A stretch of 64,000 bases of DNA from Oscillospiraceae bacterium (GTDB lineage: Bacteria; Bacillota; Clostridia; Oscillospirales; Oscillospiraceae), in NCBI GenBank assembly GCA_009784725.1, contig WQXS01000006.1, forward strand, positions 22,742 to 86,741, written 5' to 3'. The position numbers and the translations under genes were made by a program. This document shows positions 42,801-50,168 of the stretch, one piece after another (the first letter of the stretch is position 1; every line of letters begins with the position of its first letter). The notes under the pieces are model-generated. The model ran no database searches, had not been told where the DNA came from, and saw nothing but the letters and a program-made list of their open reading frames with translations.

Positions 42801-43778
42801 TATACTAATGAAACAGTTCCACCTGATCCCGGAATATATCTTCAAAAAGCTTTCCATGGTTTAAGACCTTCTGAGATTGATGCTCTTGGATACACAATAA
42901 CCTTAAAAAATGAATTCGGCAGCGAATGGGGACCATGGATAAACTCTGACTTTACCTTCGGAGGTCCCGGAAGTGCATATGGAGTCCATATACCTGCTAC
43001 TGACCCATTACTTGTACCAGGTAAATATTGGCTTGAAGAAACTAACGTAAGTGTCCCGGGATTTGTTCTTGAAACAATTCCAAATCCTCTTGAGTTTACA
43101 TTAGAAGCCGGTCAAATTTCCGCAGGATTCCTCTTCACCGCTAACAATGTTTACTCAAAACCTAAGTATAATCTCGGGCTTGAGAAGTATATTAACCCGA
43201 ATCCGCTTGTTGTGGAGCAGTATGATGACTTTGGGAATCTTGTTCAGCTTATCAAGGAGCCACTTGACCTTGCTTTCAAAATCGAAGGCGTATCACCTGC
43301 AGTAGCTCCACCGCCGCCACCGCCCACTGTCACATCGGTTATACCCGGTGAACCCGGCTACCCCGGTACTGAAGGTTACTTAAAAACTATACTTTGGACT
43401 GACCTTGTTAATAATAAATACCCTGTAACATTATTTGATATAACTCCCGGGGATTATACCATCACAGAAATCGGCGGCAATGTACCGGGATATACAGGCC
43501 CGTCCATTACGGTAACCCAAAACGGCAGTCCGATTGCTAACGGCGGCAGATTCACCTTGCCCCATAACGCAAACGCCAACCTTGCATTTGCGTTTACCAA
43601 CATTTACACTCTAAGACCACCTCCACCGACACTCCCCCCACCGCCGCCTGATAAGGCGCCGCAGACGGGTGTTAGCCGGAATGTTGCTTTGCCGATTACA
43701 CTTCTCTCAATTTCTGCTATACTATTCGGTGGAGCTGAAGTTATACGCAGGCGGTATAAACAAAAAAGTAAAAAATAA
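39825..43778 (+). CDS. Large cell-wall-anchored vWA/Cna-type surface protein
   Basis: 1317 residues from ATG 39825 (SD AGGGGGAAA). Residues 12-35 are a signal peptide. A von Willebrand A domain spans about 145-440 with an intact metal site, FVIDVSGSMAS and later ILMTDGEPT. The middle (450-900) is beta-rich without clear motif; from about 980 two or three collagen-binding B-type (SpaA/Cna-like) domains follow, with VPPGDYTFAEAG, VPGKYWLEETN and DITPGDYTITEIGG as the conserved final strands. A proline-rich stalk leads to APQTG, a hydrophobic helix and RRRYKQKSKK, a sortase sorting signal with Ala replacing Leu. It resembles tip pilins and adhesins. No sortase gene is in the window. Confidence 0.88.
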   Translation: MKSSTKIGKTFIKAICLLLVLTLFISMFALDTGGIISMPEAEALSIGTGTDGVTMEDKVSDIDTSNFMFVNENDVGSMPGNYQFVNKSANDGRIWTDKSVNASQAFIYDSLGGVAGVEAVTRNSTEFLVTYSALSQTINTTNIIIEPSDTVFVIDVSGSMASNNVPGDGRSRAAVIVEALNNAIKMLMDANPDNRISVVIYGGQSVSGQNYARAQPVLALGRYDASTAIFSMSGTSTVTVRSNVSAVHSSFTVEGGTPTQLGMRRGAQVLLGVPRGNVPGGTQFDTGIAAPGGGSGNIIVTRQPNIILMTDGEPTYAWTDYRLDGLANIDGTDFSYNVGNGSAGDMGLTALTVMTASYVKKLVQDWYYPTTSGTPGYSPDNATKNVGFYTIGLGVNSAIANGMLDPYGNSASGVPNAQLVVQGTKNMLTVLDDFAPGSAPVTFPALSKGSSTNRPDVTVSNTGGVVSCNYDTLSFSAMDKAGLDDAFNTITQQIVNQGNYSTNAEAGREQFSGYLTFSDVIGEYMLFRQFRGLYYNNTKYTNVIFTPAQATAFTPSFVNQMQSQYAGTGAAPFTATNAGDVLTSSINAANNPVNTDPAAKNGAISYYTNNDRVYLTPVFSPDGSTVNPEAGAAARVDMYVVQGAAVDTINGNPTNLNTIIFQVITTLAPTGQFSSSGTTTSHAELSPTLVRGDQIVRWYVPGDLIPMRAVEPVLSGGNPTYDDFGNQIFQVAESVPLRVIYTVIPDFARISNGLTATYSNVNPGTLPNSYFFYTNRWRGTNGVTSRTDLANMSLAFFVPHANNTYYSPSPDTRGIPKTPVPVGPTGTPPFSWDFTHFNITTPATTYQVQRLGNNGRIMLQSQIPIKLYKTFNFDGPPPTGLTLADLQDYPPLNNGRISMISFVVVGLDPAGQEIYRNTLYLRDFQLINTATEGSITIEPNTFVSADIFVPPGDYTFAEAGGFALGFARDMLPGTTGHYPTPIGLNYAWLANAYTNETVPPDPGIYLQKAFHGLRPSEIDALGYTITLKNEFGSEWGPWINSDFTFGGPGSAYGVHIPATDPLLVPGKYWLEETNVSVPGFVLETIPNPLEFTLEAGQISAGFLFTANNVYSKPKYNLGLEKYINPNPLVVEQYDDFGNLVQLIKEPLDLAFKIEGVSPAVAPPPPPPTVTSVIPGEPGYPGTEGYLKTILWTDLVNNKYPVTLFDITPGDYTITEIGGNVPGYTGPSITVTQNGSPIANGGRFTLPHNANANLAFAFTNIYTLRPPPPTLPPPPPDKAPQTGVSRNVALPITLLSISAILFGGAEVIRRRYKQKSKK

Positions 43779-43781
43779 TAA

Positions 43782-43805
43782 GACAGGAGAACCGTCCCCC
43801 TGACA
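43782..43805 (+). repeat. GAACCGTCC repeat between the adhesin and pilC
   Basis: GACAGGAGAACCGTCCCCCT followed by GACA, one copy of the dispersed family, just before the SD of pilC. Confidence 0.85.
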
Positions 43806-43826
43806 TATTATAATAAGAGGAGCTAA

Positions 43827-44873
43827 ATGAAAAACAAGACGCTTAACAATACATATCTTTCGATGCTTTGCAGTGAGCTTGCGATGCTGCTTGATGCGGG
43901 GCTTACGCTTAGTGACAGTGTGCAGATTCTCGGTGAGGATGAATCAAGCAAGGATGCCAAGGTATTAATGCAGTCACTTTACGACTCACTCATGACCGGT
44001 AACCATTTCTCTGCTGCATTAAAAGAGGCGGAGGTTTTCCCGAGGTACATGGTGCATATGATAGAGGTTGGGGAAAAAACAGGGCGGCTCGTTCAGACAT
44101 TAACAGCACTTTCCGATTATTACGAAAGGCAGACACGCCTTGCAGTAACAATTAAAAACTCCGTTCTCTACCCTGCCGTGCTGCTTGTGCTGATGATTGT
44201 TGTCGTGCTTATTCTAATCGTTCAGGTCCTGCCGATATTCAACGATATTTTCAACCGTCTCGGAACGCAGATGGACCCCTTTGCAATAAGGCTTATGCAG
44301 TTCGGCGGATGGCTCGGAAATGCTTCAATCGGCATCGCCATTGTTTTCGCCGTGATTTTCCTTATGATTTTAATCATGTGGCTTATCCCGGGCATCCGCA
44401 GAGGAGCTGCACAATTTTTCGCCAATAAATGGGGCAACCGCGGAATATTCGGTAAAATTGCATCCTCCCGTTTTGTTTTTGCAATGACACTCGGAATGGC
44501 AAGCGGCCTTGATACCGCAGAATCAATATCGGTTGCATCTGCTGTCAGCGGCGGTTCAAAATCGGTTGATGAAATGCATAAAAAATGCACAACACTTCTT
44601 GAAGAAGGCAAAACACTTTCGGAATCATTATGCGAATCCGGCATTTTATCACTTCAGGACGGCAAGATGCTTTCTGTCGGAAGTGTCAGCGGTAAAGCAG
44701 ACCTCGCAATGGCGGAAATAGCAAGAAGATGCGATATTAACGTCAGAGACAGCATAGACCGCATCGTCGGCAGAGTCGAACCCACACTTGTAATTCTGTC
44801 ATCAGTAGTTGTAGGTATAATTTTACTCTCAGTCATGCTCCCCCTCATGGGAATTATGACTTCAATAGGCTAA
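43827..44873 (+). CDS. pilC: Type II/IV secretion inner-membrane platform protein (PilC/GspF family)
   Basis: 348 residues with two repeated T2SSF domains: the first about 8-130 (LCSELAMLLDAGLTLSDSVQIL, VGEKTGRLVQTLTALSDYYE) and the second about 210-335 (MTLGMASGLDTAESISVAS). Three long hydrophobic segments lie at about 115-138, 165-190 and 315-340. It would anchor pilus assembly and interact with the ATPase encoded at 46895. It is the first gene of the pilus-like operon; SD AGGAG is present. Confidence 0.92.
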   Translation: MKNKTLNNTYLSMLCSELAMLLDAGLTLSDSVQILGEDESSKDAKVLMQSLYDSLMTGNHFSAALKEAEVFPRYMVHMIEVGEKTGRLVQTLTALSDYYERQTRLAVTIKNSVLYPAVLLVLMIVVVLILIVQVLPIFNDIFNRLGTQMDPFAIRLMQFGGWLGNASIGIAIVFAVIFLMILIMWLIPGIRRGAAQFFANKWGNRGIFGKIASSRFVFAMTLGMASGLDTAESISVASAVSGGSKSVDEMHKKCTTLLEEGKTLSESLCESGILSLQDGKMLSVGSVSGKADLAMAEIARRCDINVRDSIDRIVGRVEPTLVILSSVVVGIILLSVMLPLMGIMTSIG

Positions 44874-44878
44874 AGGTG

Positions 44879-44994
44879 GGGGGTTGAGGTATAGTATGTT
44901 TTTTTTACTCAGTCAGTTCCGATAATGCGTTGCTTGAAACGCTATGTTGCCTTGGAATTCCCTCGCAAAAAAAACATACTATACCTCAACCCCC
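44879..44994. repeat. Palindromic element E5 (class 2 core)
   Basis: Perfect 28-bp arms (44879-44906, 44967-44994) of G5...T8 and A8...C5 composition, different from the arms of E0. The 60-base loop contains CTCAGTCAGTTCCG and GGAATTCCCTCG as in E0, with an unrelated stretch in between. It lies inside the pilus operon and its right arm is 11 bases from the next start codon, so that gene has no normal SD. Confidence 0.9.
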
Positions 44995-45005
44995 AAAATT
45001 AAATT

Positions 45006-45335
45006 ATGAAACAAAGAAACATTTATCGAAAAGGGCCGCTTGATTTTTTGCGGGTGGCGATAGTGCCGTTTATATTTACTGCTGCAGTGATAGCGGTGAT
45101 ATTTTCGGGTATCAGGCAAGCTGATGAATCGGGTAATGCGGAGGGACTTCGCATCCTTGAGGAAAGCCTGCACCGTGCGGTTGTCATGAACTATGCGATA
45201 GAAGGCAGATACCCGCAGAGCCTCGAGTATATCGAAGAAAAATTCGGCATCCATATAGACAAAACGAAATTTATTGTCCATTACACAATTTTCGCATCAA
45301 ATATACTGCCAACAATAACGGTGATTGCAATATGA
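45006..45335 (+). CDS. Small pilin-like or pseudopilin-like membrane protein
   Basis: 109 residues. A basic start (MKQRNIYRKGPLDFLR) is followed by a hydrophobic helix (about 17-37) and an extracellular domain with LEESLHRAVVMNYAIEGRYPQSLEYI, the region where pilins have their first helix and a YP-type loop. It resembles pseudopilin-type proteins in size and layout but lacks a clear G-F-x4-E processing site. It overlaps the next gene by four bases. There is no SD because element E5 occupies the upstream region; translation may depend on coupling or on initiation without SD. Confidence 0.7.
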   Translation: MKQRNIYRKGPLDFLRVAIVPFIFTAAVIAVIFSGIRQADESGNAEGLRILEESLHRAVVMNYAIEGRYPQSLEYIEEKFGIHIDKTKFIVHYTIFASNILPTITVIAI

Positions 45336-45796
45336 TAAAAACGATAAAAGGAAGAAGTACCGACACAATTTTTGTGCTGATTGTATTCAGCATTTTTGCC
45401 TTTTCCGTGCTTATGGTGCTGATGCTCGGGGCAAGTGTTTACAGAAACATAAACGATATCTCCCGTGCCGAGCAGCATGAGCATACTGCGTTTTCATATA
45501 TTTGGACCAAAACGAAAAACTTCGACGAAGCAGGTGCAATAACCGTTGGCGAGTTCGGCGGTGTATCTGCTATATTAATTAATGAAAAAATCGGCGAAAC
45601 AGATTACAGGACTGCTATTTACGTATCTGACGGATGGCTGCTTGAGCTTTTCAGCGAAGCGGCACTTGATTTTTCACCGCAAAGCGGAAGACGAATCGTT
45701 GAAATAGATGAAATGACATTTAACGAAACAGACCTTGGTATGATTGAAATAGTTTCCGGAAACAAAAAACTGCTGCTTTCACCGCGCACAAGCTAA
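45332..45796 (+). CDS. DUF4860-like pilus-operon protein
   Basis: 154 residues: short cytoplasmic start, one hydrophobic helix (about 12-35), then an extracellular beta-rich domain (GEFGGVSAILINEKIGETDYRTAIYVSDGWLLELF). This fits DUF4860-type proteins that recur in clostridial operons with pilC- and pilT-like genes, and would be a minor pilin-like component. ATG overlaps the stop of the preceding gene (ATGATAA), indicating coupling. Confidence 0.7.
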   Translation: MIKTIKGRSTDTIFVLIVFSIFAFSVLMVLMLGASVYRNINDISRAEQHEHTAFSYIWTKTKNFDEAGAITVGEFGGVSAILINEKIGETDYRTAIYVSDGWLLELFSEAALDFSPQSGRRIVEIDEMTFNETDLGMIEIVSGNKKLLLSPRTS

Positions 45797-45812
45797 TGCA
45801 TTGTTCCACGAG

Positions 45813-45868
45813 CAGACACGAGAACCGTCCCCCTGTCACACAGACACGAGAACCGTCCCCCTGTCACA
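45813..45868 (+). repeat. Two tandem GAACCGTCC repeats
   Basis: Two perfect 28-base copies (45813-45840 and 45841-45868), each containing GAGAACCGTCCCCCTGTC, in the 87-base gap before the next pilin-like gene. Confidence 0.95.
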
Positions 45869-45883
45869 GAAAGGTAAAATAAT

Positions 45884-46336
45884 ATGACAAATCGTTCGAA
45901 GTCTACGCTTTTTTTAATTGAGCAGCTTATTGTTATTGCAGTGTTTGCGATATGTGCTGTTGCGTGTATCAGCATTCTGACGGCGTCATATTTTTATGCG
46001 AATGATTCAAGTGCTCTGAGTCATGCGATTATTAAAGCGGAAAGCGGAGCTGAGGTTTTTAAGATAACTGGTACCGATTTTTCTGCAGCTGCCGAAATTC
46101 TGGACGGGACGGTCACAAGCAAAAGCCTTGGAGCAGACGGTGTGTCCGTTATTGCTGTATATTACAACAGCTCATGGCAGACAAGCAGCGAAGATAACGC
46201 AAGCTATGTTATGAATCTTATAATCGAAGCAGCACAGGGACCGCAGAATTTCGATGTAATCACGGGACGCATTACTGTTGAAAGAACCACGGGCGAGGAG
46301 CTTATTTCATTATCGGTAGCAGCAAGAGATTATTAA
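45884..46336 (+). CDS. Pilin-like membrane protein
   Basis: 150 residues. A short basic start (MTNRSKSTLFLIEQLIVIAVF) runs into a hydrophobic helix (about 8-35); FLIEQLIV resembles the F-T-L-I-E start of mature pilins with a Glu at position 5 of the helix, but the preceding Gly is replaced. The extracellular part has alpha/beta character. Possibly a minor pilin. SD AAGG 9 bases upstream. Confidence 0.65.
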   Translation: MTNRSKSTLFLIEQLIVIAVFAICAVACISILTASYFYANDSSALSHAIIKAESGAEVFKITGTDFSAAAEILDGTVTSKSLGADGVSVIAVYYNSSWQTSSEDNASYVMNLIIEAAQGPQNFDVITGRITVERTTGEELISLSVAARDY

Positions 46337-46395
46337 GCATAATTCTTCAGTCACAAGCTCCCTTAGAATGACAAATCACCACGGAGGAACACAGC

Positions 46396-46851
46396 ATGGG
46401 AAAAAGCGGGATAGGAGTCGGCAGCGCATCAATTGTGCTTGTATTTGCCGTGCTTTGCCTTACTGTTTTTTCGCTTATAACATTTGTTGTTGCGGGCAAT
46501 GAGAAAAACCTTGTCGGCGCAAAGGCCGAAACGGTCACGGGATACTACCGTACCGATACTCTTGCAGAGCTGATTCTTGCGGATATAATTGCAGCCGCAA
46601 ACGATGGCAACGCCGCTGATAACAAAACCGGTAATATTCCCGGTATCATCCGTGAAACCGAAATACATAAAAGCTTCGATGAAACCCGTAATACCGAAAC
46701 AGTTTATTTCTTCTGCGATATATCCGATACAAAGGCACTGTTCGTTAATATAAGTATAAATAATGATTCTTTTGACATCTTAAGCTGGCGAATGTATGAT
46801 AGAAATGACTGGGAATCAGATGACTCCGTCAATGTATGGACAGGAGACTAG
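46396..46851 (+). CDS. Pilin-like membrane protein
   Basis: 151 residues. MGKSGIGVGSASIVLVFAVL: a Gly/Ser-rich start and one hydrophobic helix (about 11-33), then an acidic extracellular domain with tyrosines. The SGIGVGSASIVLVFAVLCL opening lacks the helix glutamate of true pilins, so it may be a membrane-anchored accessory. SD GGAGG. 59 bases after the preceding gene and 43 before pilT, so part of the same operon. Confidence 0.65.
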   Translation: MGKSGIGVGSASIVLVFAVLCLTVFSLITFVVAGNEKNLVGAKAETVTGYYRTDTLAELILADIIAAANDGNAADNKTGNIPGIIRETEIHKSFDETRNTETVYFFCDISDTKALFVNISINNDSFDILSWRMYDRNDWESDDSVNVWTGD

Positions 46852-46894
46852 TGCTCCGTTTTAAATACCGGAGAACAGGAGAGTTTACAGAAAT

Positions 46895-47983
46895 ATGGAC
46901 AATACAATGAAAACCGGCAGAGAGCTTGTTTTGGATTGGCTCAGGCGTTCCGCAGAGGAAGGTGCTTCCGACCTTTTTATAAGTGCGGGGCGGCAGGTTA
47001 CGTTCAAAATAAACGGGGTATTGTACTCAAAAGGCGGAGAGGTCATGAGACCTCATGAGTCCGAGGAATTTATCACCATTCTGTATGAGCTTGCCCACAG
47101 GTCGATTCGGAACTTTCTTGAATCGGGTGATGACGACTTCCCTATCACTGTTCCCGGCGTTGCACGCTTCAGGGTAAATGCTTTCCGTCAGCGCGGAACA
47201 TACGGAGCTGTTATCAGAATAGTCCTGTTTAACATTCCCGACTACAAGGACCTGCAGATTCCCGATGAAGTCATGAGCCTTGCATCCGAATTAAACGGCC
47301 TTGCTCTTGTTACAGGCCCTGCAGGCAGCGGTAAATCCACAACCCTTGCCTGTATAATCGACGCAATTAACAAAACGAGAAACTCACATATCATAACTCT
47401 TGAAGACCCTATAGAATATTTGCACAAGGACAAAGAAAGCTTAGTCAGCCAGCGTGAAATATCAACCGACACAAACTCATATATGGATGCACTTCGCGCA
47501 AGCCTGAGACAGGCTCCCGATATAATTTTACTCGGAGAAATGCGTGACCATGAAACCATCAAAACCGCAATAACCGCAGCGGAAACAGGGCATCTTGTCA
47601 TTTCAACCCTGCATACTGTAGGAGCGGCAAATACCATTGACCGTATAGTCGATATATTCCCGCCCGCACAGCAGCAGCAGGTTAGAGTCCAGCTTTCGAT
47701 GTCACTCCGGATGGTTGTTACTCAGCGTCTGCTGACAGATATTAACGGCGAATCAATTCCCGCATTTGAAATCATGCGCGTTAACAGTGCAATCAGCAAT
47801 ATAATCCGCGAAGGCAAAACCCAGCAGATAGACGGTGTCATCCAGACCTCATCCCAGGAGGGTATGATAGGAATGGACACATATATTATGAAGCTGTATC
47901 AGGACGGCAAAATCTCCAAGGATACTGCCCTCCACAGCGCCTCAAACCACGAACAAATGCAACGAAAGCTGAGTATGGTGTAA
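46895..47983 (+). CDS. pilT: Type IV pilus ATPase of PilT family
   Basis: 362 residues, full length. N-terminal PAS-like domain (SAEEGASDLFISAGRQVTFKINGVL), Walker A GPAGSGKSTTLACI, the Asp box ITLEDPIEYLH, Walker B IILLGEMRDHETI and the His box GHLVISTLHTVGAANTIDRI; the AIRNLIRE-like retraction motif appears as AISNIIREGK near the end. PilT normally drives pilus retraction. It is the only ATPase in this operon, since no pilB is seen, so it may power extension too, or pilB is elsewhere. Its stop codon touches the cysK start. Confidence 0.93.
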   Translation: MDNTMKTGRELVLDWLRRSAEEGASDLFISAGRQVTFKINGVLYSKGGEVMRPHESEEFITILYELAHRSIRNFLESGDDDFPITVPGVARFRVNAFRQRGTYGAVIRIVLFNIPDYKDLQIPDEVMSLASELNGLALVTGPAGSGKSTTLACIIDAINKTRNSHIITLEDPIEYLHKDKESLVSQREISTDTNSYMDALRASLRQAPDIILLGEMRDHETIKTAITAAETGHLVISTLHTVGAANTIDRIVDIFPPAQQQQVRVQLSMSLRMVVTQRLLTDINGESIPAFEIMRVNSAISNIIREGKTQQIDGVIQTSSQEGMIGMDTYIMKLYQDGKISKDTALHSASNHEQMQRKLSMV

Positions 47984-48877
47984 ATGTATAATAATATTCT
48001 CGGAGCAATAGGAAATACGCCTATCGTAAAAATTAATAAACTCAACAAAAACCCAAATGTCACAGTCCTTGCAAAGCTCGAAGGATTTAATCCGACAGGC
48101 AGCGTGAAGGACAGAATCGCTCTTAAAATGATTGAACACGCAGAGCAGGAGGGCTGGTTGACCGGGGATAAGGAGATAATCGAAGCAACGTCCGGAAATA
48201 CAGGCATTGCTCTTGCTATGATCGGCAGGGTTAAAGGATACAAGGTAAATATTGTCATGAGCGATGCCGTATCCATTGAGCGGCGAAAAATGATTATGGC
48301 ATTCGGAGCAGATATTATCCTGACGGACGGCGACAAAGGAACCGACGGTGCAATAATTAAAACAAACGAGCTTTTAAAGGAGTTCCCCGGAAAATACTAC
48401 AACCCCGATCAGTATTCAAACATAACAAACAAGCTCACCCATTACTTTACGACATCACAGGAGATATGGGAGCAGACAGGCGGTAACATCACCCATTTTG
48501 TTTCGGCAATAGGAACCTCGGGCACAATTATGGGTGTCGGCATGGGTCTCAGACAAAAAAACCCGGACATAAAAATCGTTGAAGCTCATCCGGTAGCAGG
48601 GCATTATATTCAAGGGCTTAAAAGCATGAAGGAAGCAATCGTCCCCGAGCTTTATGACCCCGGGAAAATTGATATAAGCATAAAAGTGGAAACGGAAGCC
48701 GCATTTGAAATGTCACGCAGGATAGTTGCGGAGGAAGCCATTTTTGTCGGAATGAGCAGCGGTGCGGCAATGCTCGCAGCACTTGAGGTTGCAGAAACAC
48801 TTAATTCGGGCACAATAGTCGTAATGCTTCCCGACAGAGGTGAAAAATACCTTAGCACGCCTTTATTTAAGGTATAA
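47984..48877 (+). CDS. cysK: Cysteine synthase (O-acetylserine sulfhydrylase)
   Basis: 297 residues. ILGAIGNTPIVKINKL, the PLP lysine in NPTGSVKDRIALKM, the phosphate-binding EATSGNTGIALAM, FVSAIGTSGTIMGVG and EEAIFVGMSSGAAMLAAL near the end. It makes cysteine from O-acetylserine and sulfide, feeding the cysteine desulfurase. It directly abuts pilT with no gap, which is unexpected for its function; it may have its own promoter inside pilT or ride on pilus transcription. Slightly shorter than typical CysK. Confidence 0.94.
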   Translation: MYNNILGAIGNTPIVKINKLNKNPNVTVLAKLEGFNPTGSVKDRIALKMIEHAEQEGWLTGDKEIIEATSGNTGIALAMIGRVKGYKVNIVMSDAVSIERRKMIMAFGADIILTDGDKGTDGAIIKTNELLKEFPGKYYNPDQYSNITNKLTHYFTTSQEIWEQTGGNITHFVSAIGTSGTIMGVGMGLRQKNPDIKIVEAHPVAGHYIQGLKSMKEAIVPELYDPGKIDISIKVETEAAFEMSRRIVAEEAIFVGMSSGAAMLAALEVAETLNSGTIVVMLPDRGEKYLSTPLFKV

Positions 48878-48991
48878 ACTGAACGCACTTTCGATATAAT
48901 TCAATAAAAAAACAGGGCAGAAAAGTACAAATAATTTCAATAACACAGTTATTCCAAAATGTTTGTATTTTTTTTGCATATTTTTATCTTT

Positions 48992-49020
48992 TTGTTGTAC
49001 AACCGTGGTATATCTATGAT
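48992..49020 (+). promoter_or_regulatory. Promoter of the HD-GYP / hydrogenase-kinase operon
   Basis: TTGTTG (48992-48997) and TATGAT (49015-49020), spacer 17, 40 bases before the GTG start. Confidence 0.6.
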
Positions 49021-49059
49021 ACAATACGATTTAAGATTTTTAAAGCAGGAGGCCGGAGT

Positions 49060-50148
49060 GTGGATACAATTTTTGTAGTCGACGATAACAGCGCAAACCT
49101 TCTGCTTGCCGAAAATGTTTTATCCGAGCATTATGAAGTTATCACAATGGTCTCTGCAAAAATTATGTTCGAGCTTATAGAAAATATTAAACCCGATTTG
49201 ATTCTGCTTGACATTATGATGCCCGATATCAGCGGATTTGATGCACTAAAGCAGTTAAAATCAGGTATGCTGTACGCAGATATCCCCGTTATATTTCTTA
49301 CAAGTAAAAACGATGCAGCTACCGAAGCCGCCGGATTTGAAATGGGTGTTGTTGATTTTATCACCAAACCGTTTTCAGGTCCTGTTTTACTTCACCGTAT
49401 AAAATCAATCCTTCATATGGAATCAATCATACGTGAGCGTACGGAAATGCTGCAGCAACAGGCAGAGGTGCTTCAGCGCCAGACAGAGACCTTAAAGCAA
49501 CGGACCGATAAGCTGCTCAGGCTTCAAAACAGCATGACCTCCGTACTTGCGCATTTGGTAGAAAACCGCGATAAGCTTACAGGTGAGCACATTGAGCGTA
49601 CAAGCGAATATATTAAACTGCTGCTTGGTGCAATGATTGAACGAAAAATCTATCTCGATCAGATAGCAGACTGGGATATGGATGTTATCATTTCCGCCGC
49701 CCGCCTGCATGATTTGGGCAAAATCGTTGTATCCGATTTAATTTTAAATAAACCCGATAAACTGATGCCTTCCGAGTTTGAAATGATTAAAACCCATGCA
49801 ATCGAAGGTGAGAAAATAATCACCGATATTATCATTAAATCCGGCGACGATGTATTTTTGCATCATGCAAGAGAGCTTGCAGGAAGCCATCACGAACGTT
49901 GGGACGGCACAGGTTATCCCAGAGGGTTAAAGGGTGAGGACATCCCGCTTCTCGGCAGGATAATGTCAATAGCGGATGTCTATGATGCACTTGTTTCCGA
50001 CCGTCCGTACAAAAAAGCATTTCCGCATGAAACCGCTGTTGCAATTATACTCGACAGCAGAGGCACACAGTTTGATCCCGTGCTTGCCGATTTATTCTAC
50101 GAAATTAATGAATCTTTCGCAAAGGTTCATAACTCAGATAACTATTAA
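49060..50148 (+). CDS. Response regulator with REC and HD-GYP domains, c-di-GMP phosphodiesterase
   Basis: 362 residues, GTG start with SD AGGAGG. Residues 1-120 are a receiver (FVVDDNS, LILLDIMMPDISG, Lys in FITKPF). A glutamine-rich coiled coil (128-165) connects to an HD-GYP domain (about 165-345): ENRDKLTGEHIERTSEY, HDLGKIVV, HAREL-type metal His, HHERWDGTGYPRGLKGEDIP and SIADVYDALVSDRPYKKAF. The HD and GYP residues are all present, so it should hydrolyse c-di-GMP. It is 20 bases upstream of a hydrogenase-like hybrid kinase, which is the obvious candidate to phosphorylate it. Confidence 0.94.
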   Translation: MDTIFVVDDNSANLLLAENVLSEHYEVITMVSAKIMFELIENIKPDLILLDIMMPDISGFDALKQLKSGMLYADIPVIFLTSKNDAATEAAGFEMGVVDFITKPFSGPVLLHRIKSILHMESIIRERTEMLQQQAEVLQRQTETLKQRTDKLLRLQNSMTSVLAHLVENRDKLTGEHIERTSEYIKLLLGAMIERKIYLDQIADWDMDVIISAARLHDLGKIVVSDLILNKPDKLMPSEFEMIKTHAIEGEKIITDIIIKSGDDVFLHHARELAGSHHERWDGTGYPRGLKGEDIPLLGRIMSIADVYDALVSDRPYKKAFPHETAVAIILDSRGTQFDPVLADLFYEINESFAKVHNSDNY

Positions 50149-50168
50149 ATCTTTCGGGGAGAGGCTAA

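Noticed and set aside
45813..45868. Candidate CRISPR array (two identical 28-base units)
   Set aside because: The units are directly adjacent without spacers and belong to a dispersed repeat family; no cas genes are present.
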